64,000 nt of DNA from Parasponia andersonii (taxonomy: Eukaryota; Streptophyta; Magnoliopsida; Rosales; Cannabaceae), in the NCBI GenBank assembly GCA_002914805.1, contig JXTB01000036.1:182141-246140 (forward strand), read 5' to 3'. The notes under the pieces are model-generated. The model was not told where the DNA came from. It did not search any database and worked only from the letters and a program-made list of their open reading frames with translations. The position numbers and the translations under genes are program-made. Every line of letters begins with the position of its first letter. The first letter of the stretch is position 1. Shown here piece by piece: positions 12,075 through 25,689 of this stretch.

Positions 12075-12603
12075 GGAAAATAATATCTATACTTTTTCAA
12101 TTCTCCCTTTGCCCTTTTGTCTTTTTTTTTTTTCAAAATTTTTGTTTTTCCAAGGTGAACGGCACCAAGAAGCCAAGTTGGGTCGAACTGGGATTGGTTA
12201 GACTATGAAGGCTGGGAATAAATTAGCTAAGTACTACTTTTTTTTTTCATTAATTAAATCTATCACCATACCACTTTTTAAAATGAATTATTGATGTATT
12301 CTTGACGAATTCTTAAAGATCTTGACGGATTTTTGAAAGATTCTTGACGTCAGTGGTAATCTTGATAGATTCTTGATGATTCTTAATAGATTCTTGACTA
12401 ATTCTCTCTTAAAAGTGGTAGAATCTAATAGTGGTGGTAAATTTAGTTAAATATTTGAGAAAAGTGGTAATTGTCTACTTAACACAAAAGTTGGCGGTAT
12501 ATCTTGGGCCTGGTAAATGATGTGGGCCATAATGGCACCTAAGAAATGGACGACTCGCTCTGAAAACGCAGGTGCTCCAAAAATCCTATATGCATATATA
12601 TAT
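12075..12603. other. Intergenic DNA with short degenerate TTCTTGACG repeats
   Basis: At about 12297-12400 the words ATTCTTGACG, ATCTTGACGG and ATTCTTGATG recur five to seven times at irregular spacing. No coding sequence or other recognised feature. Confidence 0.5.
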
Positions 12604-12846
12604 GGGCACCAATTCAGTAGGTATTTTTTTTTTTTTACCTATGCATAGGTATCAATTTGGCCAATGAAAATTTAGTATGTACATTTTTTTATTGTAAAAA
12701 GTAAGAGAGAGAAAAAGCATTAATGATGCACGTCTGTTCATGCACTTCATTATAGCTATTGGATCACCATTAGATGATAATCTAACGGCTAAAAAAAAAT
12801 ATCTACCCATAAGTAAAGAAAAAAAATACCTATTGGATTGACAACT
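12604..12846. mobile_element. MITE family A, copy 1
   Basis: Starts GGGCACCAATTCAGTAGGTA and ends, read in reverse, AGTTGTCAATCCAATAGGTA, giving imperfect terminal inverted repeats of about 27 bp running into poly-T. Internal landmarks shared by the family are TTGGCCAATGAAAATTTAG, AGTAAGAGAGAGAAA, TGCACGTC and TGGATCACCATTAGATG. It sits inside TA repeats, consistent with TA target duplication. Confidence 0.8.
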
Positions 12847-15221
12847 TATATATATATATATATATTAATATAATCTTATAATTTTTTTTTTGGAAAAAAA
12901 TCCTAGATATATATATCCTAAACTGTTACTGAAAAGTCCAAATTATAACTATGTGGAATGGCCCTAACATGAATTGCGGTCTTGATTTTGATATTGCATT
13001 ATCATAAACATTTTAGAATTATAAGCTTAAAGAAGATTTTTTTTTTGGGAACATACTTAAACAATCTTTCGAACTTAAAAAAAGAAAAAAAATTTAACAA
13101 GTTTTCTCTGGTTAATTTGGGTCTAAATAAATTACTAAGAAATTTCGGACGTTTGTGATGATCTTTTCTGAAATCTAATATTAATTAGTTTTAAATAGTC
13201 TCCAGAGAAAACAACTTTCTGATAACAAAATTAACTTCTGTTAACGCCATCCATACATGCCCGTTTGTCACTTTCTTGAAGATACATGGCATGATCATGT
13301 GCAAAACTATAAATATTACTTTTCTTTAGAAGATTTGAAAAGTAGGGGGAGCTAAAAGAGAGATGGAGTGGGAAATTAAGAAAATTGATAAAAATAAATA
13401 AATAACTAAGACACTAAAAGTACTCTTCTACAAAAGGACTTTTACCTCCAATTTTGAATTGTCTTAAGGCTATAATATACTTAACACTCCAAAATTGGGA
13501 AACGTTGTACTAACATCTCAATGCCCCTGGTATAGTATAAAATGAAACCTCCTTAACTTTCAACCTAAATGGTGCTCTTCGAGAAATTGAAAGTAAAAGA
13601 GACAGCAGAAGTACATCCCTAGTTTATGCAAAAAGGTAATCTAATCAAGGGATGACATTATAACCAAATTAACACCTATCAGTACTTGTTCAGGATATAT
13701 TACGAATGAAACATGTGTGTATTCATTTTTACATATATCGAAATCAAGCTTATGGTGCAGCCAAACACCAATCGAGGCAAGCAATTGATGCATAAATCAT
13801 AATGAATAACAATCTTTGTCAGAACGTCAGATAAGGGTCCATGAATTATATAGCCGAATAATATAGCATGGGGACTACAGCTGCCTCTCTATTCTATATA
13901 ACCCTTAGTGGTTCTAATTCATCTCTTGTCACAAACTATTTGTTGTTTACTGTTCATCTACATGGTGTCAATACGCCAAGTCATATAATCATAGTTCCAA
14001 AGGTCCATATATGTGTTGGAATTCGCTGGACCTCCCGGTCCCGGACTCATTTTTCTTTTTCCCTTTTACACTTAACATACTATGGCTGTAAATTCTAGTC
14101 TTACACACAATACAATTTTATTAAAATTTGATTGCATATATATATATATATATATATGTATGACAATGGACCAATGGTGAACAACTAAGAAATTCATGTT
14201 AGGGGTACCCTCCATCCAAATATGAGGCACAAATACCGTCTGTGGAGGTCGTGGTGGAGGTGGAGGATATATATATATATATATATGTATATATTTCGTA
14301 TGAGAAGCAGCCACGTGAGCACATTTCCCCGTGGGTTCGGGGAGTGGAAAGTGTGAATGGAAAGGCTAGGATGGGGATCATGAGAGATGAGGGTGCAGTC
14401 AAAAGTCAAAACATTGGGAATCCCAACTCGTAATATTCCCTCATGAGTCACTTACTGTGAAATACAAGGTATAAGATTAGGGTTGAACTTTTTGTGTTGA
14501 AAGATATGGGCATGGGAGTTAGTGTGTCTGCAAGTTAATGTGTTTTTTGTGGGGCATGATACTTTGATGTCAGAAGTTTTTTAAGGCATACCAACCTCAA
14601 TGTGCTGGACTTTGATTCCCCTTCTTCTTAATTTCTTTTCTAACTCTTTAACCCTCTCACTATATATTTTCGCTTGTAATTGTCTCGTGTATGTTGATAG
14701 GAAAAAAAGTCATACATATTAATAGTGGAATAAATTGTCTACAGTTCGCAAACAATTGGTCAATTTAACGTACGTCCATACTTATATAGGTTCTAATCTA
14801 ATATATATATATATATATATATTTTTAATCTAATTATAGATATTTTTTTAATAGTTAGATTATTAATTTAATCATTATTATAATTTGAATAATTAGAAAA
14901 AATAATAAAAAACACATATTATTTAATAATTTTTTTTCTCTTCTTTTTATTATAAAAGACATAGCTAACAAATTTTATATGGTCAAAAAATAATAGTAAA
15001 AAAATACCTACCGACGCCTATATATATGTGTGTGTTTTTTGCATGCATTTAAAAAAAAAAATAGGAAAAAAATGTCCATACGTAGTGTTAGATAGCAGTC
15101 TTCAAGATCCTCGTAAAGACAAGTGTTAAATACGATCATGAAATCTTATATGTACACACGCACACTCCGAAAGTGAAACTTCCAAAGAAATATTTAGATG
15201 ATCAAACAAATATATATACAT

Positions 15222-15274
<53 letters not shown>

Positions 15275-15742
15275 ATGACTTCGCTTGACAATCTAAAAAC
15301 TATTAGAGAAAAGGAAAAGGGAAGCAATATTAGGAAACAACCCTAGCCACAAGGTGCGAGCATAAATAGCACGTTATTGCTGAATGTCGGTATAAAAGAA
15401 AATGGGGGGATCGGTCAGAGAGAGACGAGACACATGATATTGTGATTAGTACTACTGTACAGGTAGCTAGCTAGCTAGAATTGTGAAATTATTTTTGGAA
15501 TGCTTGGTTGGTAAGCGTCTCAGTCTCAAGGTATGGCTCAGGAGGGACATCTTTGCCTGCTATCTCTGCCAACTTGTTAAAGGGCCCGTGATCATTTAGT
15601 TTTGCATTCTTAAATATATATATATATATAGTTATATAATGCATGCGTGCTTAATTATCTATCTACTACTATTGCTATATATATATATATATATTAATGT
15701 TTTGCTAGCCGCGGTTGGACAACCTTTTCGGGGCCGGGAGTC

Positions 15743-15782
<40 letters not shown>
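12847..15782. other. Intergenic AT-rich DNA with TA microsatellites
   Basis: No credible gene. Several (TA)n runs (for example 14138-14157, 14268-14287, 14801-14821, 15614-15631, 15676-15693). Short ORFs at 13868-14451 arise from simple repeats and GT-rich stretches. The unique-looking part at 15300-15600, with TATA-like boxes, could be a decayed promoter or non-coding transcript but nothing identifies it. Confidence 0.5.
15223..15270. repeat. (GA)n microsatellite
   Basis: About 23 uninterrupted GA units. Confidence 0.97.
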
Positions 15783-16045
15783 GTTGCCAATTCAATAAGT
15801 ATTTTTTTTCTTTAGCTATGAGTTTTTTTTCTTTAGCTATGGTATGTATTTTTTTTTTAGCCGTTGGATCACTATCTAATGGTGATCCAATAATTATAAT
15901 GAAGTGCATGAAAAGACGTGCATCATTAATATTCTTTCTCTCTCTTACTTTTTACAATAAAAAAATATGCATGATAAATTTTCATTGGCCAAATTGATAC
16001 TTATACATAAGTAAAAAAAAAAAAATACCCATTGGATTGGTGCCC
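15783..16045. mobile_element. MITE family A, copy 2 (reverse orientation)
   Basis: Starts GTTGCCAATTCAATAAGTAT and ends in ATTGGATTGGTGCCC. The interior is the reverse complement of copy 1, including AGACGTGCATCATTAAT and CATTGGCCAAATTGATAC. A small duplication of TTTCTTTAGCTATG is present near its left end. Confidence 0.85.
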
Positions 16046-16061
16046 TATATATATATATATA

Positions 16062-16302
16062 GGGTATCAATCCAGTAGGTATTTTTTTTTTATTTATGTA
16101 TAGGTATCAATTTGGCCAATGAAAATTTAGCATGCACATTTTTTTATTGTAAAAAGTAAGAGAGAGAAAGAGCATGAATGATGCACGTCTTTTCATACAC
16201 TTCATTATAGTCATTGGATCACCATTAGATGGTGATCCAACGGCTAAAAAAAAAATACCTACCCATAGCTAAAGAAAAAAAATACTTATTAGATTGGCAA
16301 CC
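16062..16302. mobile_element. MITE family A, copy 3 (forward orientation)
   Basis: Starts GGGTATCAATCCAGTAGGTA and ends GATTGGCAACC. It contains the family's internal palindrome TTGGATCACCATTAGATGG continuing into TGATCCAA. Only 16 bp of TA repeat separate it from copy 2, which lies in the opposite orientation. Confidence 0.85.
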
Positions 16303-16963
16303 ATATATATATATATATATATCTCACGTGGTTTCCTTAAATTAAACCAACTAACTTTTACGTATAGAAATTTACTATAACTCTAATAGGTAATCGCTTG
16401 TATGAGATTCATTTAACTTGCGAATCATATAATTCATGCACTTGTAGTTCTTGAAACTATATTATAAACTTATTTATCTCCAGAGGACGAAATCAATCTC
16501 CATTCCATTAATCAATCACCTTTGTTATTAATCTAACTACATTTTCAAACGATCTATGATGTATTTCCCTACAATATTATTGCGTGCATTGTATATATAA
16601 ACAATTTACCAAAAAGAATATTCATATATGTATAAATGAAATATATTTTTCTCAATCCTACGAAAACTATCATGATCATAGGTGAAACCTAACACATATA
16701 TAGTATTTTTCTCATCAAATCTTTTGCCAGAAGGATTACATATATAGTGAATGGTTTAATTTTAGCCATCAAATTTTATTTACGTTATAGATATTTTTTA
16801 TTTTACCACAAATACCCGAGTTATATTGAGTAAAAAGTGCAAAATTGCAAATGGACCCCTGATCTAGGTGACACATGGGAGGAGTACTCGATCGAGTCGG
16901 CATGCACAATGAAATCATAAGATTTATCATTTTTGTTTTAAAAAAATCATATGAATTATGATA
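16303..16963. other. Short intergenic AT-rich segment
   Basis: Nothing recognised between the MITE pair and the solo LTR. Confidence 0.5.
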
Positions 16964-19254
16964 TGTCACGACTCAAAATCCTACGCCGTGACTTTTTATT
17001 AATTTTAAGTGTAAATTAATACAAAGTAAAAAAATTTACAAAATTCGGAGAAAACTCAGTACTTGGATATTTCATTTTAGTCCTTGACTTATTAGAAATC
17101 TTATATAAAAAGGAACACATCTTTAGTTTAATTTATTAAATGAGATATGCCAATTAAAATTTGATGAAACATAGTTAATTTGTACGAAAACTTGATTTAA
17201 TAAAAACTTTAGCGTTGATTAAAATGAGGTTCGTAAATCTTGAGTCGGAGAGTCTAAAAATTAATTTACAGAATAAATCAAATTCCAAGTACTTAAAACT
17301 TTCAAAATATGCTCCTTGGAAACTATAGGGTCCCATTTATATACCAAATCCTCAAATAGTAATAAATACATCCTCATACATTCACTTAGTAGATTCAAAG
17401 AATTTGGCTAAACAGTTAGACATGGAGAAAGAGTGAAAAAAGGAAAAGTACCAACCCAAGGAGGAATAAGAACACGAGCCTAAGCCAAACGACTTGCCTA
17501 GCTATCAAGACAACTGACTCGAATGAGTGATTGCCTGAAAGGAGGGAAAAAGAGAAGGGGTAAGCTCGAAAGCTCAATAGGAAAGCTGTTACCTCAATTA
17601 AAACTTTTTAGCGATGGAAATCCCCTACATGGTTAGTTTAATTCAAAATAACTTTTCAAAACCATATGTACATATATTCATAAAAATATCCAAAACTAAG
17701 AGTCCATATGCATATACATATATATAGAGGTACGGAAAACATAATATCTCAAAACTAATCAGTCCACAAACACATGACACAAATTCACCCATACCCATGA
17801 GTTCACCACCTCTCATCAATGGAAATCAGGGTGTTAGCACTACCTGTGCTATACAGCCTGGCTGACACCTAGCCCATAACCGGAAGGGACATCCGTGTGT
17901 CACCTACCAAACCTAGAAGGACAACCGCATTGTCTACGCCTGCCAAATAGGGAGGTAATCAGAAGAAAAACCCCGCGCGGATTCACGGACTCTCACCGTC
18001 GGTGGGGCCGTAGCACCACACTGTAAAAACCCCATGATGCTAACCTAGGACTCATGTGTGATCCTATGATATGTGTACTCTGAACTGATGTGTAAAAGTA
18101 GCCATGCAATAATTTAAGTTCAAATGATGCTCTGGTTTTTAATAAAATAATTCATTAAATTTTGTAGAAAAATGGGCAGCATAACGGCCCTATTTTAACA
18201 TATCCAAAAATAACCTGCACTCAGAAAATTCTCAGAGCAATCCAATATATAAATCATACCATTCAATTCCATCACAAAATTTTAAAAGTTCTAAAATCAC
18301 ATTTGTTCTCATATGTTGCAGAAAATAAGTTTTATTCAAAATGACGTAAAAGAGAGGTAACTGAATCCCTACCTCACTAGAATAGCGATACCACGCTATT
18401 GGATGCTCAACGTGCCGTTGGATGATCACTCGGAGGGTCGGGAACTAATCCCACGCCCTCGAACGTCCTCTTGCGAAAAATCAACTTCGTACCGGATCTT
18501 CAACTCCCCAAACGGACCTCTTCACTGAATTCCTAGCACCTAAAATAGCTAGGTTAGACATATGACATGTACAATTTGGGTCCAGGCCCACACCGAACTG
18601 GTAGCACGCAAAACGAGGCAAAATCTCTACCATTCGATCTTGATTTTCGTGCCGATCACCAAACGACACAATATTTATATATATATATATATATCAAACT
18701 TCTCTATTTTCTGAGTACATTCCAAAAATGACAACAAAAACGAAATCTAACGGTCGGATTAAAAAGTAAAATTCGAAACTCAAAAACACCCAAAAATGGC
18801 AACTTTCAATTAGGGCAAAATGGAATCGTGAAATATATAACTTGACGGTCCTTGCGACGATATGAACCCAACGAGCCTAAGAACGCAGCTTGAAACGGTC
18901 GGAATCGTCGCCGATGACGAAAAATCCAAAATTGCCATTAATGGTGTTTTCCGGTGAGGGGGAGCCCGGCGGCAACCGGGGACGGGCGGAACGAGTTGCT
19001 AGCAACACGGGAGGACTCCGCCAGTGGCCTGGCGGACCGGACGGTAACTGTGGCGGCTCCTACGTTCGTTCGTCCTCCTTCAACCAAGAGCGATGAGTGA
19101 GAGCGAGAGAGAGAAGGTGAGATCAGGAGGGAGAGGGGAAACAGAGGAAAGAGAGAGAAATGATTTATATATATATATATATATAATCTGAATTTTTTAA
19201 AAAAAAAAATTGGACAAATGATCATCTTGCCCTTTAAAAAAACAGGTTATTATA
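16964..19254. mobile_element. Putative 2.3-kb solo LTR
   Basis: Begins TGTCACGACTCAAAATCC and ends CAGGTTATTATA. It is flanked on both sides by TGATA (16959-16963 and 19255-19259), a 5-bp target duplication as left by LTR retrotransposons. The start TGTCACGACYC is a form common at plant LTRs; the final CA has become TA. No protein-coding domain inside; 17750-18050 and 18880-19090 are GC-richer than the flanks. Orientation is assumed plus but not proven. A non-LTR non-coding element with the same duplication is the alternative. Confidence 0.6.
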
Positions 19255-19259
19255 TGATA

Positions 19260-20624
19260 TATGATAGCTCACGTGCATATATTTTAGATTATTAAAAAAA
19301 AGTGAAAAAAAATTGAGAGTCGCGGTTGTATTACTTTAGCTTGAAAGAGAGAAGATAGCCTGGCTTTCTCTAAACTTTAGGGGACGATATTCTCTCTAAA
19401 GCGCTTCAAAACGATCCAGCTGGTCCTAACATATATACTAGCTTTTAAGACTGAGGATTAATAATACCTACAAACTAAGCCTAATCATTTAAATGCTCTT
19501 TTTTTATACTATCACCCCTTAACTGATCAATATCTTTTTCCTTCATTATTTACTCTTGGACATTGCGATCCCAGTCCATCTAATCACCAACTACTACCGT
19601 TATTGGACTCTGGAGAATATGACGTCATACTGGACCTTACTCTATATTGTGCTGTTGTGTCACTTCATCATTGGTTTGACAGATCATTGCCCAAATCTAA
19701 GACGAAGAGCTCCTAGTAGTACGTAGTTGACAAGTACTCATACAGATGCACTTTTTTAATTATTTTTTTGGAGAATGGGAGGCTTAGATTTGCTAGCTCT
19801 ATTTGCAACAGGCCAGATTTTGGAAACGAATAAAATTGGCGTTTAAAACATTATTATTTATGCCTATTATGATACTTGGACACGTCACTTAAAATCTTTA
19901 AAATGTGGAGTGAGTAAACTCTTTTTTCAACCATATGTGAGCACTGAGTAAGGATAAGTAAGAATAGTAATACTAAAATCTTTACGGCACGTTATGTGAC
20001 ATTTATTTCAATCATTATATTTTGAGTTATATTTTCTCACTTTAAAAGAAGATAGTAATAGAAGTGGATGACACATTATTATTATAAATTTTTTGTGTTA
20101 TATTTTGGTATCTCTATGTCTACTCTTGTTTTTTCTATTTTCTTGATTTCTATTTAAATTAAATATCAGAATATGTGCGGTTAGACACAAACTGGTAGTA
20201 GAATTATTTGACATCTTAATCCATGAATGTCAGTCAATATTTTGGTTCTATTAAGTCATAATACCGTTACTGGATCTCAGATCGAAATTATGATAGAATA
20301 TAGTCTGATGGAAATTAATATCAGGTGTAGAACGGTACTTAGAAAAGGGTTCGCAATATTGCCTGCATGTGGAAATATATCATTTAACTTAAAATTTTGA
20401 GTTTCATGTACGACGTATATGCTTAAATGGAATCCGAGAGTACAAATGTTACATGGCTATTGTCTAGTATTTCTCATAAGGATAGATTTGGTAATATGCA
20501 GTTATTTACATTAATTCTTATGTTAATTGATAAATGATTTAATGATGGTAAAGCAACATTATTAGGTGAAATATAATACTTTAAATTGTTAAAGTAATTT
20601 AAAGTATTATAGTTCAGTACACTT

Positions 20625-20658
<34 letters not shown>
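19260..20658. other. Intergenic AT-rich DNA
   Basis: No coding sequence, RNA gene or repeat recognised, apart from the TA run (about 20631-20657) preceding the next MITE. Confidence 0.5.
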
Positions 20659-20660
<2 letters not shown>

Positions 20661-20906
20661 TTGCCAATTCAATAGGTATTTTTTTTCTTTACTTATGGGT
20701 AAGTATTTTTTTTTTTAGCCGTTGGATCACCATTAGATGGTGATCTAATGGCTATAATGAAATAAATGAAAAGACGTGCATCATTAATGCTCTTTCTCTC
20801 TCTTACTTTTTACAATAAAAAAATGTGCATGCTAAATTTTCATTGGCCAAATTGATACCTATGCGTAGATTTAAAAAAAAAAAAAAAAACCTACTGGATT
20901 GGTGCC
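20659..20906. mobile_element. MITE family A, copy 4 (reverse orientation)
   Basis: Starts GGTTGCCAATTCAATAGGTA and ends ACTGGATTGGTGCC, with TA repeats on both sides. It keeps the internal palindrome (TTGGATCACCATTAGATGG) and the AAGACGTGCATCATTAAT block. Confidence 0.85.
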
Positions 20907-20937
20907 TTTTATATATATATATATATATATATATAAA

Positions 20938-21113
20938 AGTAATGTTATAGGGTACCAGCAGTGCTCAATATCACGATGACATATATGTCTGTTACTAGAT
21001 GATTCTAATTAATAAACTGAATTTCATATAAGCTCCATCTAAATTATAATTATAATTAGTCAATAACATACTGATCATATGATGTTGGGCACCATTAGTG
21101 TCTCATAGCATTA

Positions 21114-21116
<3 letters not shown>
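20938..21116. mobile_element. MITE family B, copy 1
   Basis: Left end AGTAATGTTATAGGGTACCA and right end read in reverse GAATAATGCTATGAGACACT are inverted repeats of about 40 bp sharing AATGxTAT, GGxxCC and CAAxATCA blocks. No coding capacity. A second copy is at 62639-62819. Confidence 0.6.
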
Positions 21117-21150
<34 letters not shown>

Positions 21151-21156
<6 letters not shown>

Positions 21157-21410
21157 AAGATTGGAATCTAAAATTTTACATAAAAAACTTACACTAGTGA
21201 TATTATATCATTTTTAGTCATATAATTTTAAATTATACTGTCACGTCATACTTTTAAAAAAGAAGTATTTAAAATGAATAAGGTGTCAGTGATGTGGCAT
21301 CATTTTTAGGCACATAACTTTAAATGGTGTATCTCACTTTAAAAAAAAAAAACGATTAAAATGAATATCACCAAGTTTTTGATATAAGATATTGGTCTCC
21401 TTTGGCATTA
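21151..21410. mobile_element. MITE-like inverted-repeat element (family C)
   Basis: The two ends, read inwards, share ATAAAAAACTT / TCAAAAACTT, then GTGATATT, then a repeated internal TCATTTTTAG motif (at about 21210 and 21303). TA repeats flank both sides. Ends are diverged, so limits are approximate. Confidence 0.45.
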
Positions 21411-21624
21411 TTCATATATATATATATATATATCCAAGTTTTGTGACATTATTGTTATTTGCCAAGTTCAATCGCCATATAAGCAAACGAGATCATTTTT
21501 CTTTAAATATTTTGTTTAAGTTTTCTCCACAAAAAATGACAGTATAAATCTAAAACACATTTTTCCTTCTAGTTTGAAGAAAAATATTGATTACATAATT
21601 TTTAGGGAAATTTTAAGTTACATG

Positions 21625-22126
21625 TGTTGGATATGCATAATAGATTGTTAAACCAAATACAATCTTATAATCTATCATGCTAAATTGTTAGGAAAATATT
21701 TGTTGAGAGAAAACCCGTGACTAACCTAGATCCATCCTGTTTGACAGCAAAGGATGTGATTACGTAAGTGAAAGTAATTAATTAGAACCTAACAGTAGAA
21801 GGTTTTCCACAATCAGAATACTCTATATATGATCAATGGGTTCTCTCTCTGTTATGGAGGCAGAGGAGAAAAGCGTACATTCTGTTTGGTTTGAGGACCA
21901 AAACCCTAATAGTTATGTTCTTATATACTAATAGCCAATAGATACCCCATCAATCCTTATTGGTCCAGTATTGGATAACCACATATTACACAACCATACT
22001 TAATTAGTAATTTTCTGAGCCCATATTTAGATCACTTAATGACTCCACTTAATTAAACAGTCTTAATATATATAATTTTTATAAAAACCTATGGCCCACA
22101 TCAGATTATATGTGTATAATCCAACA
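21625..22126 (-). repeat. Copia element, 3' LTR (left end)
   Basis: 502 bp, starting TGTTGGATATGCATAATAG and ending TATAATCCAACA on the plus strand. The adjacent CCTTTCACTTGGG, purine-rich on the minus strand, is the likely polypurine tract. Confidence 0.9.
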
Positions 22127-22639
22127 ACCTTTCACTTGGGCTACATGTGTTTTTCCTAAGACAATTATATACTGAAAACTTGAGTGCACACTTTATTGCT
22201 GTTTATTAAGAAATTACTTCTTAAGACAATCTGGATCATCTTATATATCAACTTGAAATCAAAGCAGCCTTTATTATACTCAGGTATGCAACTAAACCTA
22301 TCAATGATTACTAAATTAATACACGCAATGATACAGATCAAGTATGGATGTGTGGCATGGAAATTACACGAAAAGTGATCTTACATCCCTATTTCCATTT
22401 AGTCCTATTTTATGATTTCAACGAATCAACATTAGTCTTTACTTTATGCAAAACTACAACTTTATGCAAAATAGCAGAAAGAAAAAAAATATATAAATTC
22501 AGAGTATAAAGAAAAACCATCACTTTATCAATATCAAATAATAAATGTGTCTCTCATAAGAGAACTTGTAAAATCTAACTCCCACTAATTCTGAACACCT
22601 TTGAATGGTATAACACTTATATGAGTATTGTACTCATGA

Positions 22640-24230
22640 AACACCTTAGGCATTAGATATTTGGTGAGTAGATCCACCAGTGTAGAGTTAGTCCTAATAT
22701 GTTCTATAGATACTAGGTGACTCTAAACTCTTTCTTTAATAACTAAAAACCTAATGTCTATTATCATAATAAATCTTCAATGGTTTTTCAATGCCATCGA
22801 TAATTCACAGTCTGGTGATAAAATTCTGCAGCCATATCCCTTGATTCGATGCCTCATGACGAGCTATAAATTCTGCCTCCATAGTGGAAGAATTTGTGAG
22901 CGTCTGCTTAGCACTCTTCTATGATACAGCTCCTCTGGCAAGCAGGTAAATATAGCCTAAAGTAGATCTCTCACTATCTAAGCATCCAACGTAATCGGAG
23001 TCAGAATACCCCACAATCTCTAAACTATCAGATCTCTGATAAATGAGTGTGTAATCTTTTGTTCTCTGTAAATATCGTAAAACCTTATTTGCTGCAGTCT
23101 AGTGATCCATACAAGGGTTGCTTAAATATCTGCCTAACACTCTAACTATGCACACTATATTTGGATGCGTACATACCTGAGCATACATAAGACTCTCTAC
23201 TGCAGATGTATAAGGGATCTTCTACATTTCTTTAGCTTCAAACTTATTTTTAGGGCATTGAATAAGACTAAATTTGCCACCCTTTGCAATGAGTGTATCT
23301 TCTGGGGCACATTTGCTCATACTAAATCTATCAACCACCTTTTCAATATAACTCTTTTGTGATACCTAAGAATGCCCTAAGAGTAATCTCGGTGTATTTT
23401 AATCCATAATACAAAAGAAGCATCTCCAAGATCTTTCATCTCAAATTTGTTTGATAGAAATCTCTTGGTTTCATGTAATAAGCCTATATCATTGCTTGCC
23501 AAAATTATATCATCGACATACAAAACTAGAAAGATCTATTTGCTCCCATTGAACTTGTGATATATATATATATATATATATCCATCTATCGAATTTTTCT
23601 CAAAACCGAATGAGGAAATAACTTGATGGAACTTATGATACCATTGACAGATTTGAGATTATAGATGAATTTCTTTAGTTTATAGACTATGGATTTTAAA
23701 TCTCCAGTCATAGTTTTCAAACTGTACCATATAAATCAGTTTTTCACTATCACCATTGAGAAATACAGTCTTTACATCCATTTAGTGTAGCTCTAGATCA
23801 AAATGAGCTACTAGTGTCATAATTATTCTGAAAGAGTCTTTCAATGAAATTGGAGAGAAAATTTCTTTATAGTCAATGCCTTCTTTTTGAGTGAAATCTT
23901 TGGCAACCAGACAAGCCTTATATCTTTTGATATTACCTTTCGAATCCCTTTTGGTTTTAAAAATCCATCTACAAACAATGAGTTTCTTTCCTATTGGCGA
24001 TTCGATGAGATCCTAGACATCGTTGTCTCTCATGGATTTCGTCTCATCCTCTATAGTAGTGATCCACCATTAGGATTGTGAACTTTATTTCGCTTAAGTG
24101 AAGTTGATTAGATCATTTTCTACTCCTATGTCAAACTCATGTTCTAGGAGATAAATGATGAAATCATCTAGAACCACGTTTCTTCTTTTCCTAATAGATT
24201 TCCCTAATGACACTTCCTCTTGAGGTTGTT
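22640..24230 (-). pseudogene. Copia reverse transcriptase/RNase H, decayed
   Basis: Minus-strand frames broken by stops still show copia signatures: a YAQVCTHPDI-like stretch near 23150-23200, a VGYSDSDYVGC-like RNase H motif near 22975-23010, and MEAEF near 22880. No continuous frame survives, so the element cannot supply reverse transcriptase. Confidence 0.8.
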
Positions 24231-24234
24231 GAGG

Positions 24235-25487
24235 TTACTCTTCAGAAGCAACTTCCCCATGTAGGATAGGAAATTGCAGAATGTTATTTTGAATTTTTGG
24301 ATTTACTTCTTGAATAATATCAGGCAAAAGAGCTTGATCACCTTCAATAGCAACTATAGGAAGAGAAACGAATTCTTCCTCAAAGACAATATCTCTTACC
24401 TTATCTCCTTTCCCAACCTCAATATCGTCAAAGAATCTCGTATTACTCATCTCGAAAAAAGACCTATTAGAGAGATCATAGAATTTGAAATCTCTTGATT
24501 TTTTAGCGTAGCTAATAAAATAACAGCTTATTGTTCTTGAGTCAAGTTTCTTTTCATATGGCCTATATGGCCTTGTCTCAGCTAGACAATCCCAAATATA
24601 TAAGTACCTAATACTAGGCTTCTTGCCTGTCCATAGTTCATATGGGGTTTCAGCTACTGATTTGTTGGGTACTCTATTGAGTATATAAACTGCAGTCTTT
24701 AAGCGCTTCTCCCAGGGTGATTCAAGTATGGAGGAATGACTAATCATACTTCTCACCATGTTCTTAAATGTTCAGTTTCTTCACTCGGTTACACCATTCA
24801 TGCTAGGTTTTCCCAGTATTGTGTATTGTGGGACAATTCCATATTCCTCTAGGTACTAGATAAAGGGTTATGGATGTTGTTTACGAGATCCATCATACCT
24901 GCTATAGTGTTCACTACCACGATCAGATTTGACGGCTTTAATTTTCTTGTCGAGTTAATTTTTAACTTCGGCTTTGAAAGCTTTAAATAGATCAAGGAAT
25001 GTAACTTCTCATGAATTAAATATAGGTACCTATAGAGAAATTAATCATCTATGAACCTGACGAAATACTGTTGGCCATTACATGAAGTCATGGGGAATGG
25101 ACTACATATATTAGTATGTATCAGTTCTAAGATACCAGAACTCCTATTAGCACCTAATTTACGTACATTTGTTTGTTTACCTTTAATACACTCAGTACAA
25201 ACTGTGAAGTCTGTGAGGTTAAGTAGGTCAAGAATTTCTTCTGATACAAGACGTTGTATTCTCTGTTTAGATAAATGTCTTAATCGCTTGTGCCATAACA
25301 TAGAGGAATTCTCAATGGCTTTGCGTTTTGTACCACATTTTTCGACATGTAAAGTTTCAATAATTGAGGTAATACTGTCGATTTTATATAGGTTATCAAT
25401 CAAAGTACTAGTTGCAATAATATTAGAATATTGAAAAAAAATTAAATTTATTATTTTCAAATGAACAAGAATAACCAGATTGTCCAA
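24235..25487 (-). pseudogene. Copia GAG-pre-integrase and integrase, decayed
   Basis: The open frame at 25041-25487 carries LWHKRLRHLSKQRIQRLV and CTECIKGKQ, the zinc-binding region before integrase, then ELIHTNICSPFP. The frame at 24235-24759 carries [29 protein letters not shown] and the C-terminal region with [12 protein letters not shown]. The intervening catalytic core is frameshifted and has internal stops around 24770-25030. Confidence 0.85.
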
Positions 25488-25689
25488 AACTGAAATGGAA
25501 ATTAAATTCCGTATAACGGTATAACAAATGTCTCATTTAAATCCAAAAATAAATCGGAACCTATTGCAACCTAAATAGACCTATTGCCTCTACTATAACC
25601 GTGTTGTCGTTGTTCACATAGATGTATCTTTCAGTATCACTTAACGGATAACTTCTCATATAACTTAGCATAGACACACTTATGTAAGT

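Noticed and set aside
15533..15550. Sequence GGCTCAGGAGGGAC resembling the core of miR390
   Set aside because: Only 12 bases match, the 3' half differs and no complementary star arm was found within the flanking 200 bp, so no miRNA hairpin is supported.
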